DNA from: Erysipelotrichaceae bacterium UBA4808
Lineage (GTDB): Bacteria > Bacillota_I > Bacilli_A > Erysipelotrichales > Erysipelotrichaceae
DNA length: 6,246 nucleotides
Assembly (NCBI GenBank): GCA_002402585.1
Contig: DHGC01000037.1
Span: forward strand, 3,366 to 9,611
Direction: 5' to 3'
Position 1 is the stretch's first letter, and each line of letters opens with the position of its first letter. The notes beneath the pieces were generated by a model. That model had not been told where the DNA came from. It worked only from the letters and a program-made list of their open reading frames with translations, and made no database searches. Positions 1-5,908 of the stretch are shown one piece after another. A program made the position numbers and the translations under genes.

Positions 1-1694
1 GCAACCAAGGTCGCTTCCAAGTTCTCCGCCTCAGCCAAACGAATGAGTTCTGCGATGTCTTCTTTACTGGCGACGATCGCCATGCGTTCTTGGCTTTCAC
101 TGATCGCAAGCTCAGTTGGATTCAAGCCCTTGTATTTGGTTGGGACACGGTCCAAATGGATGATCAGACCCTCCGCCAATTCTCCAATCGCCACGGCAAC
201 GCCGCCTGCCCCAAAGTCATTGGACTTCTTGATTTTGGATGCGACGCGGGGATTGTTATAGAAGCGCTGGAGTTTACGTTCTTCTGGCGCATTGCCCTTT
301 TGAACTTCACTGCCCGCTGTGTGTAAGGATTCTTCTGTATGAATCTTGGATGAGCCTGTGGCTCCGCCGATGCCATCGCGTCCTGTTTTGCCCCCGACCA
401 ATAGAATCTGATCGCCTGGTTCGGGTTTTACTCGTTTGACTTGTTTCTTTGGAACGGCTCCTACGACCGCACCACATTCCAGATGTTTGGCGACATAGGA
501 TGGATGATAGATTTCTTGTACGAAGCTTGTGGGAACGCCAATCTGATTGCCATAGGACGCATTGCCGAGGCTTGCCTTCTGTGCGATCACACGTTGCGGA
601 AGTTTATCCGCAAGTGTCTCTTCAATGCTTTCTTTGACATTGCCACAGCCGCTGATACGCATGGCTTGATAGACAAAGCTCCGTCCACTTAAAGGATCGC
701 GGATCGCTCCACCGATACAAGTGGATGCACCACCAAAGGGTTCGATTTCAGTGGGATGGTTGTGTGTTTCGTTCTTGAACATCAACAACCATTCTTCTTC
801 CCCTTCATCCGTATCGACATTCACCACGATACTGCAGGCATTGATTTCGTCACTTTCCTCAACCCGTGGATCACGGATGACACGTGCCATGTGGGTTGCC
901 ATCTCCATCAAGGTCAAGGGTCGATCGCTTCGTTTTAATTGGATGCGTTCTTGAAGAAAAGCTTGAAGTACGGTTTGATATCGTTCTGCCAAAGGTCCCT
1001 CTTCGATCACAATGTCATCGAGGACACTTTCAAAGGTGGTGTGACGACAATGATCGCTCCAGTAGGTATCCAGTACTTTGAATTCGGTATAAGCAAGGTC
1101 ACGATGCATGTGTTCCTTAAAGTAGGCTTGTATCAGCAACACATCTTCCAATCGCATGGCTGCGCCTTGCGTTTGTCTGAATGCTTCACATTGGTCCTTT
1201 GACCAATGGATGAAGCCAGTGAGTTCGATTCCCGCTTCAGGTACCGTGTGCATTTCAGTCTCATCAAACCTCTTTTCGCGCATCTCCACGGGGTTGATCC
1301 AATAACGGATGAAGCGTTGTCGCTCAGTTTCAGTCAAAGCACGATCGAAGATGACGAGCTGAAATGTCGTGACCTTGCTTTGATTGTCGACATTTAAGAG
1401 GCGGAGACATTGTTCCGCGCTGTCCGCACGTTGGTCATATTGGCCAGGCACTGGCTCGCGTGCAAGCATGGTCTTGGTGTTGAAATCAAAGGGACGAAGC
1501 ACTTTGTCTACCATGGGCTCACTGAACACATGACGAATCGCTTCTTCCAAGTCATTGTTTTCTAAGTGGGTAACTTCATAGCCATTGATCAAGCGACATT
1601 GCACATTGATGTTTAAAAGAGATTGGCACTGTTGGTTCAATGCGCTTGCCTCTTGGTTAAATCCTTCTCGTTTCTCAATTAAGATGCGTTTCAT
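1..1694 (-). CDS. purL: Phosphoribosylformylglycinamidine synthase, long single-chain form (N-terminal 564 residues, C-terminus outside window)
   Basis: Converts FGAR, glutamine and ATP to FGAM in cytoplasmic purine synthesis. The minus frame is open from the ATG at 1694 to the window edge, giving 564 codons with no stop, so the gene is cut by the window and not broken. About 205 residues precede DTYWSDHCRHTTF (209-221), which fits the PurS-like N-terminal domain of the large form and not the small Bacillus PurL. Further motifs are FKNETHNHPTEIEPFGG (306-322), the glycine-rich VGGKTGRDGIGGATGSS (433-449) and NDFGAGGV (492-499), the FGAR/ATP-binding AIRS-type core. The family is usually about 1,200-1,300 residues, so the second core half and the C-terminal glutaminase should lie to the left. 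The start is fixed by GGAG six bases upstream, inside purK, and by a 4-bp ATGA overlap with the purK stop, implying translational coupling. Family identity is secure; the glutaminase is inferred. Confidence 0.97.
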   Translation of the reverse strand, partial: MKRILIEKREGFNQEASALNQQCQSLLNINVQCRLINGYEVTHLENNDLEEAIRHVFSEPMVDKVLRPFDFNTKTMLAREPVPGQYDQRADSAEQCLRLLNVDNQSKVTTFQLVIFDRALTETERQRFIRYWINPVEMREKRFDETEMHTVPEAGIELTGFIHWSKDQCEAFRQTQGAAMRLEDVLLIQAYFKEHMHRDLAYTEFKVLDTYWSDHCRHTTFESVLDDIVIEEGPLAERYQTVLQAFLQERIQLKRSDRPLTLMEMATHMARVIRDPRVEESDEINACSIVVNVDTDEGEEEWLLMFKNETHNHPTEIEPFGGASTCIGGAIRDPLSGRSFVYQAMRISGCGNVKESIEETLADKLPQRVIAQKASLGNASYGNQIGVPTSFVQEIYHPSYVAKHLECGAVVGAVPKKQVKRVKPEPGDQILLVGGKTGRDGIGGATGSSKIHTEESLHTAGSEVQKGNAPEERKLQRFYNNPRVASKIKKSNDFGAGGVAVAIGELAEGLIIHLDRVPTKYKGLNPTELAISESQERMAIVASKEDIAELIRLAEAENLEATLV

Positions 1695-2794
1695 CGTGTT
1701 CTCCATTGGTTCAAAAGCTCAATGCAAGGGTCCATCGTATCGGCATTAAAGCTTAAATGACCCATTTTACGTTGAGGACGAATTTCCGTCTTACCATACA
1801 GATGGAGATGGATGGGTTCTAAGGATGTGGACCAGAGTTTCAATGCCTGTTCATAGTTCTCACCTAAAATGTTAAGCATCAGATTGCATTGAAGGCGTTT
1901 GGGGTTTCGTTTAGGATGATTGGTGATTGCGCGGATGTGAAGATCGAATTGACTGAAATCACAGGCTTCAATCGTCCCATGCGCAGAGTTGTGGGGACGT
2001 GGCGCAAACTCATTGAAGTAGATAGCATCCCCCATCACAAAGAACTCCACAACCAAAATTCCTCGATAATCCAGTGCCTCAACCAGTTGTGTCGCATAGT
2101 GAACAGCTTTCTCTGCAAGACTCGCTTCTATCCGTGCTGGATAGATACTGCTTCTTAAGATTCCAGACACATGAACATTTTCAAAGGGTTCATACGCAAC
2201 GATGCCATCGCTGAAGGAGCAGACCGCAACACTGATTTCTTTATCAAACAAGCAAATATCTTCGATTACGTAGGGATGGGGAAAATGGAGTTGGCAGTTG
2301 TTTTTATCCGTTTGCGTATACAACCATGTTTGGCCTTTGCCATCGTAACCATAGCGACGTGTCTTGATCACGCGTGGATGATTGAGCATCAAATCATCAT
2401 ATTCTGCTTTCGTATTGAAGTGTTCAAACGGAACGCACGGAATACCACTGTTTATGGCAAACTGCTTTTCAAGCAAACGATCCTGACTGATCATCAGCGC
2501 TTTAAACCCTTGGGGAAGCTTATCGGCATCAATACATGCTTTGGTCGCTTCCACATCCACGTTCTCAAATTCATAGGTGATGACATCCGCCAACACATTC
2601 AAACGTTTCAAAGCATCTTCATCGTTGTATGCGGCTTGAATGAAATGATGGGCTAAGTTCGAACACGGACAATTGGCATCGGGATCCAAAACAGCGATCC
2701 AATAACCTTGCGCAATGGCGGATAAGGCCAACATCTGTCCAAGCTGTCCGCCTCCAATGATGCCGATGACAGCGGGTGGATTCAAGATGTTCAT
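1691..2794 (-). CDS. purK: 5-(carboxyamino)imidazole ribonucleotide synthase (N5-CAIR synthetase)
   Basis: ATP-grasp enzyme that carboxylates AIR with bicarbonate and ATP to give N5-CAIR, the substrate of PurE encoded immediately upstream. The protein has 367 residues, the normal family length. Visible motifs are the N-terminal glycine loop GGGQLG (14-19), TYEFENV (73-79), the ATP-grasp segment KTRRYGYDGKGQ (144-155), the metal/ATP-binding FNEFAPRPHNSAH (260-272) and the C-terminal QRKMGHL (341-347), all hallmarks of PurK. The start overlaps the purE stop by 4 bp (ATGA). A GGAG lies about 11 bases upstream inside purE, a rather long spacing, so coupling to purE translation probably matters. 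The stop overlaps the purL start in the same way. No truncation or missing key residue is seen. Confidence 0.97.
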   Translation of the reverse strand: MNILNPPAVIGIIGGGQLGQMLALSAIAQGYWIAVLDPDANCPCSNLAHHFIQAAYNDEDALKRLNVLADVITYEFENVDVEATKACIDADKLPQGFKALMISQDRLLEKQFAINSGIPCVPFEHFNTKAEYDDLMLNHPRVIKTRRYGYDGKGQTWLYTQTDKNNCQLHFPHPYVIEDICLFDKEISVAVCSFSDGIVAYEPFENVHVSGILRSSIYPARIEASLAEKAVHYATQLVEALDYRGILVVEFFVMGDAIYFNEFAPRPHNSAHGTIEACDFSQFDLHIRAITNHPKRNPKRLQCNLMLNILGENYEQALKLWSTSLEPIHLHLYGKTEIRPQRKMGHLSFNADTMDPCIELLNQWRTR

Positions 2795-3279
2795 TGCAAT
2801 ACTGTCTCCATGACATCGTGTGCATGCTTTGCTTGATAAGCAATTAAGGCTTTCTCCACGTTTTCATCATGAATACTTAAAATACGTAAAGCACCCAAGG
2901 CGGCATTCTTCGCTCCTGCAAGTCCGATGGCGGTGGTGAAAACCGGAACACCAGCGGGCATTTGTACGATGGAGAGTAGACTGTCCAAGCCATTGAGTGC
3001 TTTGGATTGTATGGGGATGCCAATGACGGGAAGTGTGGTCAAACTTGCGATCATGCCAGGCAGATGCGCTGCACCCCCTGCTGCCGCAATGATGACCTGG
3101 ATACCTTTTGAGCGTGCCTCTTTTGCGTATGCGACCATCATTTCAGGTGTGCGATGCGCGCTGACGACCTTCTTCTCGTAACCGACATTAAATGTTTCTA
3201 AAATCAGACAGGTTTCTTTAACGGTCTCATAATCTGAGATTGAACCCATCACAACCGATACTTTGACTTGTTTTTCCAT
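2791..3279 (-). CDS. purE: N5-carboxyaminoimidazole ribonucleotide mutase, class I PurE
   Basis: Moves the carboxyl group of N5-CAIR to carbon 4 to form CAIR, using the product of PurK. The protein has 162 residues, typical of class I PurE. Motifs are MGSISD (11-16), SAHRTPE with the active-site histidine (40-46), AGGAAHLPGM (67-76) and QMPAGVPV (106-113). Co-transcription with purK supports the class I mutase assignment over the class II AIR carboxylase. The ATG at 3279 is chosen because AGGAGG lies four bases upstream. An in-frame start at 3306 would translate through that Shine-Dalgarno sequence and part of the terminator, so it is rejected. It is the first gene of the operon, behind a riboswitch and a terminator. 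Confidence 0.97.
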   Translation of the reverse strand: MEKQVKVSVVMGSISDYETVKETCLILETFNVGYEKKVVSAHRTPEMMVAYAKEARSKGIQVIIAAAGGAAHLPGMIASLTTLPVIGIPIQSKALNGLDSLLSIVQMPAGVPVFTTAIGLAGAKNAALGALRILSIHDENVEKALIAYQAKHAHDVMETVLQ

Positions 3280-3283
3280 ATTT

Positions 3284-3289
3284 CCTCCT
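3284..3289 (-). promoter_or_regulatory. Ribosome binding site of purE
   Basis: A perfect AGGAGG on the minus strand, four bases (AAAT) before the ATG at 3279. It decides between the two in-frame purE starts. It lies beyond the U-tract of the upstream terminator, so it is reached only by transcripts that read through. Confidence 0.88.
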
Positions 3290-3295
3290 AAAATG

Positions 3296-3320
3296 CAAAA
3301 AGACACTGCCCCCAGTGTCT
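3296..3320 (-). terminator. Intrinsic terminator in the pur leader (riboswitch expression platform)
   Basis: On the minus strand AGACACTG and CAGTGTCT form a perfect 8-bp stem (3313-3320 with 3301-3308) around a GGGG loop, followed by TTTT and a further T-rich stretch. It lies between the aptamer and the purE Shine-Dalgarno sequence. That is the usual place for the terminator of a transcriptional OFF purine riboswitch, which is the inferred role. I could not find a clear antiterminator that invades this stem. Confidence 0.85.
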
Positions 3321-3321
3321 A

Positions 3322-3357
3322 AAAACAAAAATAGCTAAAAAAGCTTATTCTTGTTTT
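3322..3357 (-). promoter_or_regulatory. Long A/U hairpin that excludes riboswitch P1
   Basis: On the minus strand 3357-3347 can pair with 3332-3322 (11 bp, one G-U), then skip a bulged A at 3346, and continue as AGCU/AGCU (3345-3342 with 3336-3333) around a five-U loop. The outer left arm uses CAAAA at 3353-3357, which is also the 3' strand of aptamer helix P1. The hairpin and P1 therefore cannot form fully together. The inferred role is the ligand-free conformation. It does not overlap the terminator stem, so how it would block termination is unclear. Confidence 0.55.
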
Positions 3358-3422
3358 GTAGTCCCTTCAGGGGTGAAGGGGTAGAGACTTGCAGACCATA
3401 ACTTACTGCGATTATACAAAAC
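3353..3422 (-). promoter_or_regulatory. Purine riboswitch aptamer, guanine-type, with divergent loops
   Basis: A three-way junction can be drawn on the minus strand. P1 is GUUUUGUA with UACAAAAC (3415-3422 and 3353-3360). P2 is GCAG with CUGC (3406-3409 and 3391-3394). P3 is CCCUUCA with UGAAGGG (3374-3380 and 3363-3369). The junction keeps the purine-riboswitch core: AUAAUC before P2, AAGUCUCUAC between P2 and P3 (consensus AAGUUUCUAC), and ACU after P3. The C of that ACU matches xpt C74, which reads guanine or hypoxanthine; an adenine aptamer has U there. U51 is kept, which argues against the 2'-deoxyguanosine class. L2 contains GUUAUGG (consensus GAUAUGG) plus two extra A residues. L3 is only CCCC, where xpt has CCGUAAA. 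It likely represses purEKL when guanine is plentiful. Confidence 0.85.
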
Positions 3423-3437
3423 GATTTGATTTTGCTT

Positions 3438-3462
3438 TATAAAGTACAATTTGTACTTTATA
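3438..3462. promoter_or_regulatory. Perfect 25-bp palindrome, candidate operator
   Basis: TATAAAGTACAA (3438-3449), one central base, then TTGTACTTTATA (3451-3462): twelve matching positions per arm with no mismatch. It ends 15 bp upstream of the riboswitch aptamer. A -10-like TATAAA on the minus strand (3441-3436) overlaps its edge, so a bound dimeric repressor could block pur transcription. No good -35 is visible for that -10 (CCTATA at 17 bp), so the pur promoter itself remains uncertain. The sequence does not resemble the Bacillus PurR box (CCGAAC core). The regulator is unknown. Confidence 0.7.
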
Positions 3463-3490
3463 GGCGTATTCTACACCAAAGCCACGCCTA
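3461..3490. repeat. Inverted repeat next to the palindrome
   Basis: TAGGCGT (3461-3467) and ACGCCTA (3484-3490) are perfect 7-bp arms separated by 16 bases. The left arm shares two bases with the 25-bp palindrome. It may be a second protein-binding site or a stem in single-stranded form. No function is assigned. Confidence 0.45.
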
Positions 3491-3517
3491 AAGGAAGAGT
3501 TGAAACGAATGTAAGAG

Positions 3518-3533
3518 ATGTAATTATTTACAT
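3518..3533. repeat. Short inverted repeat ATGTAA-TTAT-TTACAT
   Basis: Six-base arms with a four-base spacer in the AT-rich middle of the divergent intergenic region, about 50 bp upstream of the exporter -35. It could be a minor operator, but arms this short in AT-rich DNA can arise by chance. Confidence 0.3.
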
Positions 3534-3577
3534 GGTAATTTCTTTGAAATTTGAAGTTCAATCGTCCATACGAAAGC

Positions 3578-3610
3578 ACTTGACTTAGACTTGACTTCAA
3601 GCCTTATAAT
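3578..3610 (+). promoter_or_regulatory. Promoter of the MFS exporter with embedded repeats
   Basis: TTGACT (3580-3585) and a consensus TATAAT (3605-3610) are separated by 19 bp, slightly long for a SigA promoter. ACTTGACTT occurs twice, at 3578-3586 and 3589-3597, exactly 11 bp apart. The second copy is part of the palindrome CTTGA-CT-TCAAG (3590-3601) in the spacer. Long spacing with a symmetric element between the hexamers suggests a regulated promoter. The transcript would start near 3617, leaving a leader of about 13 bases. Confidence 0.6.
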
Positions 3611-3629
3611 CAAGCTGAGGAAATCGTAT

Positions 3630-4778
3630 ATGAAACAAGCTCAACTAACGTTAATCGTATTTATGTTAATGAACTTTGTGATCGGGATGTCCGCCATGGT
3701 ATTTGGTGGAATCCTCGATCAAGTTGCACTATCTTTAAATGTATCCGTCGCATTGACCGGTCTATTAGCGACCACGTTCTCAATCGGAGCTGCGATCGGC
3801 GTTCCGATCATCCTGATCGTTTTCGCAAAAGCCAATCGCAAACGTTTGATGCTTATCCTTTTAGCCTTGAGTCTTCTCAGTAACATCGCGACCATCCTCG
3901 CTCCCAACTTTGCATTATTGCTGGTGGCACGCACCTTGATGGGCATCACCATCAATGGTTATGGCGTCATGGCCATCTCAACGGTCAGCTCATTGGCTGA
4001 AAAAGATCGACAAGGTCGATCCCTCGCTTTCCTCATCATGGGGAATGCTTTAGCGATGTTGGTAGGCGTACCCTTGGCTCGAGCGTTATCGGGTATCTTG
4101 GACTGGCGTGGCATCTTCTGGATTCTCAATGCGTTGACCTTAATGGCATTTTCATATTTTTATTTTATTCTGCCCAATCCTAAAGAAGAAGCTGAGAAGA
4201 TGAGTATCTTGGATCAATTCCGTTACCTAAGCTCCATCAAGGTTTGGAGCATTCTTATCTTCACCTTGGTCATGTTCAGTGGTTTTGCGGCTTTGAATAC
4301 CTTTGTGACACCCTTCTTGCTGGATCGTTTCCCAAGCTTGCATCCCATCATGAGCTTGGTTTTGGTAGGTTTAGGTTTAGCCAGTTTCATTGGCAACAAC
4401 ATCGGTGGTCATCTCTCGGATCGGATCGGTTATTCGAAGTCGATGTTGGTTGGGGCTTTTCTCCAAGCTTTGAACATCCTATTCGTCATTATTTTCCGTA
4501 ACTTCACCCTCTTCAATATCCTCTTTGTCGTATTCTGGATCATGAGCGCATGGTTGACCGGGCTACAGTTGAATTTGGGCATCATGCAAGAAACGCATCA
4601 CGATGCACGTTTCATTATCAGTCTTACTGGAACATCCATTCAACTCGGTTCTGCGATCGGTTCAAGCATCGCAGCGCTCATCGTAGCGAACTTTGGGATT
4701 AAAAACATCATCTTCTTCACCCTGGGAACCACTTTGACGATGCTTGTCATCCAAGCGTTCGCACAACGGATCAGTTAA
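3630..4778 (+). CDS. MFS exporter, DHA1/AraJ type, possible purine efflux pump
   Basis: A 382-residue, very hydrophobic inner-membrane protein with about 12 transmembrane segments and a central cytoplasmic stretch near 183-205. Visible MFS signatures are RTLMG (101-105, the R-x-x-x-G of TM4), GVPLARALSGILDWRG (146-161, the TM5 region of drug:H+ antiporters), and GGHLSDRIG (259-267), the second-half copy of the loop motif. The first-half copy is degenerate (AKANRKRLM, 66-74). Length and pattern fit AraJ, NepI and PbuE-like proteins. PbuE of Bacillus exports purine bases, and the divergent pur operon makes purine efflux plausible, but the substrate cannot be read from the sequence. The ATG at 3630 follows GAGG by nine bases; a TTG at 3591 lies inside the promoter and is rejected. 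Function as an MFS transporter is secure. Confidence 0.9.
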   Translation: MKQAQLTLIVFMLMNFVIGMSAMVFGGILDQVALSLNVSVALTGLLATTFSIGAAIGVPIILIVFAKANRKRLMLILLALSLLSNIATILAPNFALLLVARTLMGITINGYGVMAISTVSSLAEKDRQGRSLAFLIMGNALAMLVGVPLARALSGILDWRGIFWILNALTLMAFSYFYFILPNPKEEAEKMSILDQFRYLSSIKVWSILIFTLVMFSGFAALNTFVTPFLLDRFPSLHPIMSLVLVGLGLASFIGNNIGGHLSDRIGYSKSMLVGAFLQALNILFVIIFRNFTLFNILFVVFWIMSAWLTGLQLNLGIMQETHHDARFIISLTGTSIQLGSAIGSSIAALIVANFGIKNIIFFTLGTTLTMLVIQAFAQRIS

Positions 4779-4810
4779 AGAAAAAGTCGCTTAAGCATTG
4801 CTTATGCGAC
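4774..4810 (-). terminator. Terminator of the VOC gene
   Basis: The stem pairs GTCGC and TAAGC (4786-4790, 4792-4796) with GCTTA and GCGAC (4800-4804, 4806-4810), with one T-T mismatch and an ATT loop. On the minus strand it is followed by TTTTTCTTT. The VOC stop codon lies inside the stem. The plus-strand exporter ends at 4778, just before the hairpin, but has no T-run after it in that direction, so it would be a poor terminator for the exporter. Confidence 0.75.
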
Positions 4811-5185
4811 CAATTCAATCTGATTGTTCTCGGGATCCAAGAAAGCCAGTTCATAATAACCATCCCCTGTGGTCCTAGGACCACTCAAGATGATAAAGCC
4901 TTCTTCTTTGAGTCGTTCATGCATTTGATCGACTTTTTCTTTTGAACCCAATTTGAACGCGATATGGATGAAGCCACTTTGCATCAAAGTTCTTTCAGCT
5001 TGTTGCATATCCGGACGCGTCATGATTTCCAAGCGTGCCCCATCTTCAAAGCTGAGGAAGTAGGTCATCAAACCTGTTCTAGGATTGTGATACTTCTCAT
5101 TGGGTATCGCATTGAAGTATTTCATGTAGAAATCCTTCATTTTCTCCAAATCCCTAACATAACAAGCCAAGTGTTCAAGTTTCAT
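4802..5185 (-). CDS. VOC-fold (glyoxalase/bleomycin-resistance superfamily) protein
   Basis: A 127-residue cytoplasmic protein made of two paired beta-alpha-beta modules, the normal size for single-domain VOC members. The four expected metal-ligand positions are present: H5 (KLEHLACYV), E53 (ARLEIM), H74 (FIHIAF) and E124 (NQIEL). The C-terminal FLDPENNQIEL is typical of glyoxalase I-like proteins. With all ligands present it is probably an active metalloenzyme, possibly a lactoylglutathione lyase-like enzyme, but VOC proteins vary widely in substrate and I do not assign one. The ATG at 5185 is used because GAGGTGA sits at the right distance; a TTG at 5191 would directly abut that site. It appears monocistronic, with its own -10 and terminator. 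Confidence 0.88.
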   Translation of the reverse strand: MKLEHLACYVRDLEKMKDFYMKYFNAIPNEKYHNPRTGLMTYFLSFEDGARLEIMTRPDMQQAERTLMQSGFIHIAFKLGSKEKVDQMHERLKEEGFIILSGPRTTGDGYYELAFLDPENNQIELVA

Positions 5186-5206
5186 CGTCAATCACCTCAT
5201 GCATTC

Positions 5207-5212
5207 ATTATA
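5207..5212 (-). promoter_or_regulatory. -10 box of the VOC gene, nested in the upstream terminator
   Basis: A consensus TATAAT on the minus strand directly follows the TTTTTGTT tail of the DUF2202 terminator. A weak -35, TTGGGG, lies 19 bp upstream inside the terminator stem. Transcription would start near 5200, giving a leader of about 15 bases with GAGGTGA as ribosome binding site. Confidence 0.55.
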
Positions 5213-5215
5213 AAC

Positions 5216-5240
5216 AAAAAGACTGGGGTTTCCCCAATCT
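5216..5240 (-). terminator. Intrinsic terminator of the DUF2202 gene
   Basis: On the minus strand AGATTGGGG pairs with CCCCAGTCT (9 bp, one T-G) around an AAA loop and runs straight into TTTTG. It begins three bases after the DUF2202 stop codon. This is a strong Rho-independent terminator. Confidence 0.92.
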
Positions 5241-5242
5241 TC

Positions 5243-5857
5243 TTAAAAATTACTTCCTTTACGTTGATTCGTTTGACGACTTTGATTCAATGCTTGCGGT
5301 TCACCGGTCAAGTCGCAATCTTCCGTACGTGTTTGTCGCATTTCTGAATTGCCTCTTGAACCAATGCCTACACCAACATTGCCATCCACCGCATTTTCAA
5401 ATGCGCGAAGGTGGTTTTCAGAGGCTCTCATCAAGTTGGTGAAGACACGTTCGACATCTTCAGGTAGATCGAGTTTCAAGTAATCTTCATAGAGATCGAT
5501 GTTCGCGATTTCAGCTTTGACACCGATGGCATAGGCTTCTTCCAATGTATTGGGGACAACTGCATACGCATCACCCTTGTCTGCAGGCACATCGAAGCCA
5601 TACACTTCGAATAAGGTTTCAAGCGCATCGATGTGACGTGCTTCTGCTTTGACGATGCGTGCGAATGGATTCACGACACCGAATTCTGCGATCAGCGCTT
5701 CATACTCAGCTTGTGCTTTGTATTCATCATTGATCAAAACGGTAAACATTTCCTTTAATTCCACATCACTGGGTTCAAGGGCACTGACAGGTGCGAAGCT
5801 TGCGATGGCAACGAATGCGATACCACTTAGAAGGGTGGATGTTAAGTATTTTTTCAT
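5243..5857 (-). CDS. Exported ferritin-like DUF2202 protein
   Basis: A 204-residue preprotein. Residues 1-26 form a signal peptide: MKK, a hydrophobic core at about 8-22, and VSA before a likely cleavage after A26. There is no lipobox cysteine, so the protein is probably secreted or wall-associated. Residues about 30-158 match the four-helix ferritin-like DUF2202 pattern: DEYKAQAEYE (44-53), KAEARHIDAL (70-79) with the E72-x-x-H75 pair, KAEIANIDLYEDY (114-126), and ASENHLRAFE (145-154) with H149. These acidic and histidine residues are the expected di-metal ligands, so metal binding is likely, but the family has no well-defined reaction. The tail after 160 is glycine-, then polar- and arginine-rich and probably disordered. 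AGGAG lies seven bases before the start. Its own promoter and terminator imply a single-gene transcript. Confidence 0.9.
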   Translation of the reverse strand: MKKYLTSTLLSGIAFVAIASFAPVSALEPSDVELKEMFTVLINDEYKAQAEYEALIAEFGVVNPFARIVKAEARHIDALETLFEVYGFDVPADKGDAYAVVPNTLEEAYAIGVKAEIANIDLYEDYLKLDLPEDVERVFTNLMRASENHLRAFENAVDGNVGVGIGSRGNSEMRQTRTEDCDLTGEPQALNQSRQTNQRKGSNF

Positions 5858-5871
5858 TTGATTTCTCCTGG

Positions 5872-5901
5872 GGTCCTAAGACCAGATCATTGCTTTGATC
5901 T
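5872..5901 (-). promoter_or_regulatory. Two small hairpins in the DUF2202 leader
   Basis: AGATCA-TTGCTT-TGATCT (5884-5901) and GGTC-CTAA-GACC (5872-5883) are adjacent inverted repeats in the untranslated leader. On the minus strand a TCTGG segment could alternatively pair with CCAGG, covering part of the Shine-Dalgarno AGGAG (5865-5869). They may stabilise the message or tune translation; no known riboswitch or leader family is recognised. Confidence 0.35.
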
Positions 5902-5908
5902 TGAGCAC

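Noticed and set aside
1..1694. A purL pseudogene or a set of small plus-strand genes
   Set aside because: Translating the minus strand codon by codon gives 564 uninterrupted residues with intact PurL motifs; the several plus-strand frames are shadows.
2171..2656. A 161-codon plus-strand frame opposite purK
   Set aside because: It lies entirely antisense to a conserved purK coding sequence with intact motifs, and its translation shows no recognisable domain.
3280..3306. Extended purE start at 3306
   Set aside because: The extra nine residues are encoded by the Shine-Dalgarno and terminator-tail DNA; the start at 3279 matches family length and has AGGAGG.
3353..3422. Adenine or 2'-deoxyguanosine specificity for the riboswitch
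   Set aside because: The base after P3 matching position 74 is C, where adenine aptamers have U, and position 51 is U, which is changed in the 2'-dG class. Guanine or hypoxanthine is the simplest reading.
3412..3600. A 62-codon minus-strand frame across the divergent intergenic region
   Set aside because: It starts at a TTG, has no ribosome binding site, resembles no known protein, and runs through the exporter promoter, the 25-bp palindrome and the riboswitch P1.
3591..3629. Extended exporter start at a TTG (3591)
   Set aside because: This TTG is part of the promoter repeats and lies upstream of the -10, so it would not be in the transcript; the ATG at 3630 has GAGG.
4964..5347. A 127-codon plus-strand frame opposite the VOC gene
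   Set aside because: It is antisense to a VOC gene with all four metal ligands and crosses a strong terminator; it is a shadow frame.
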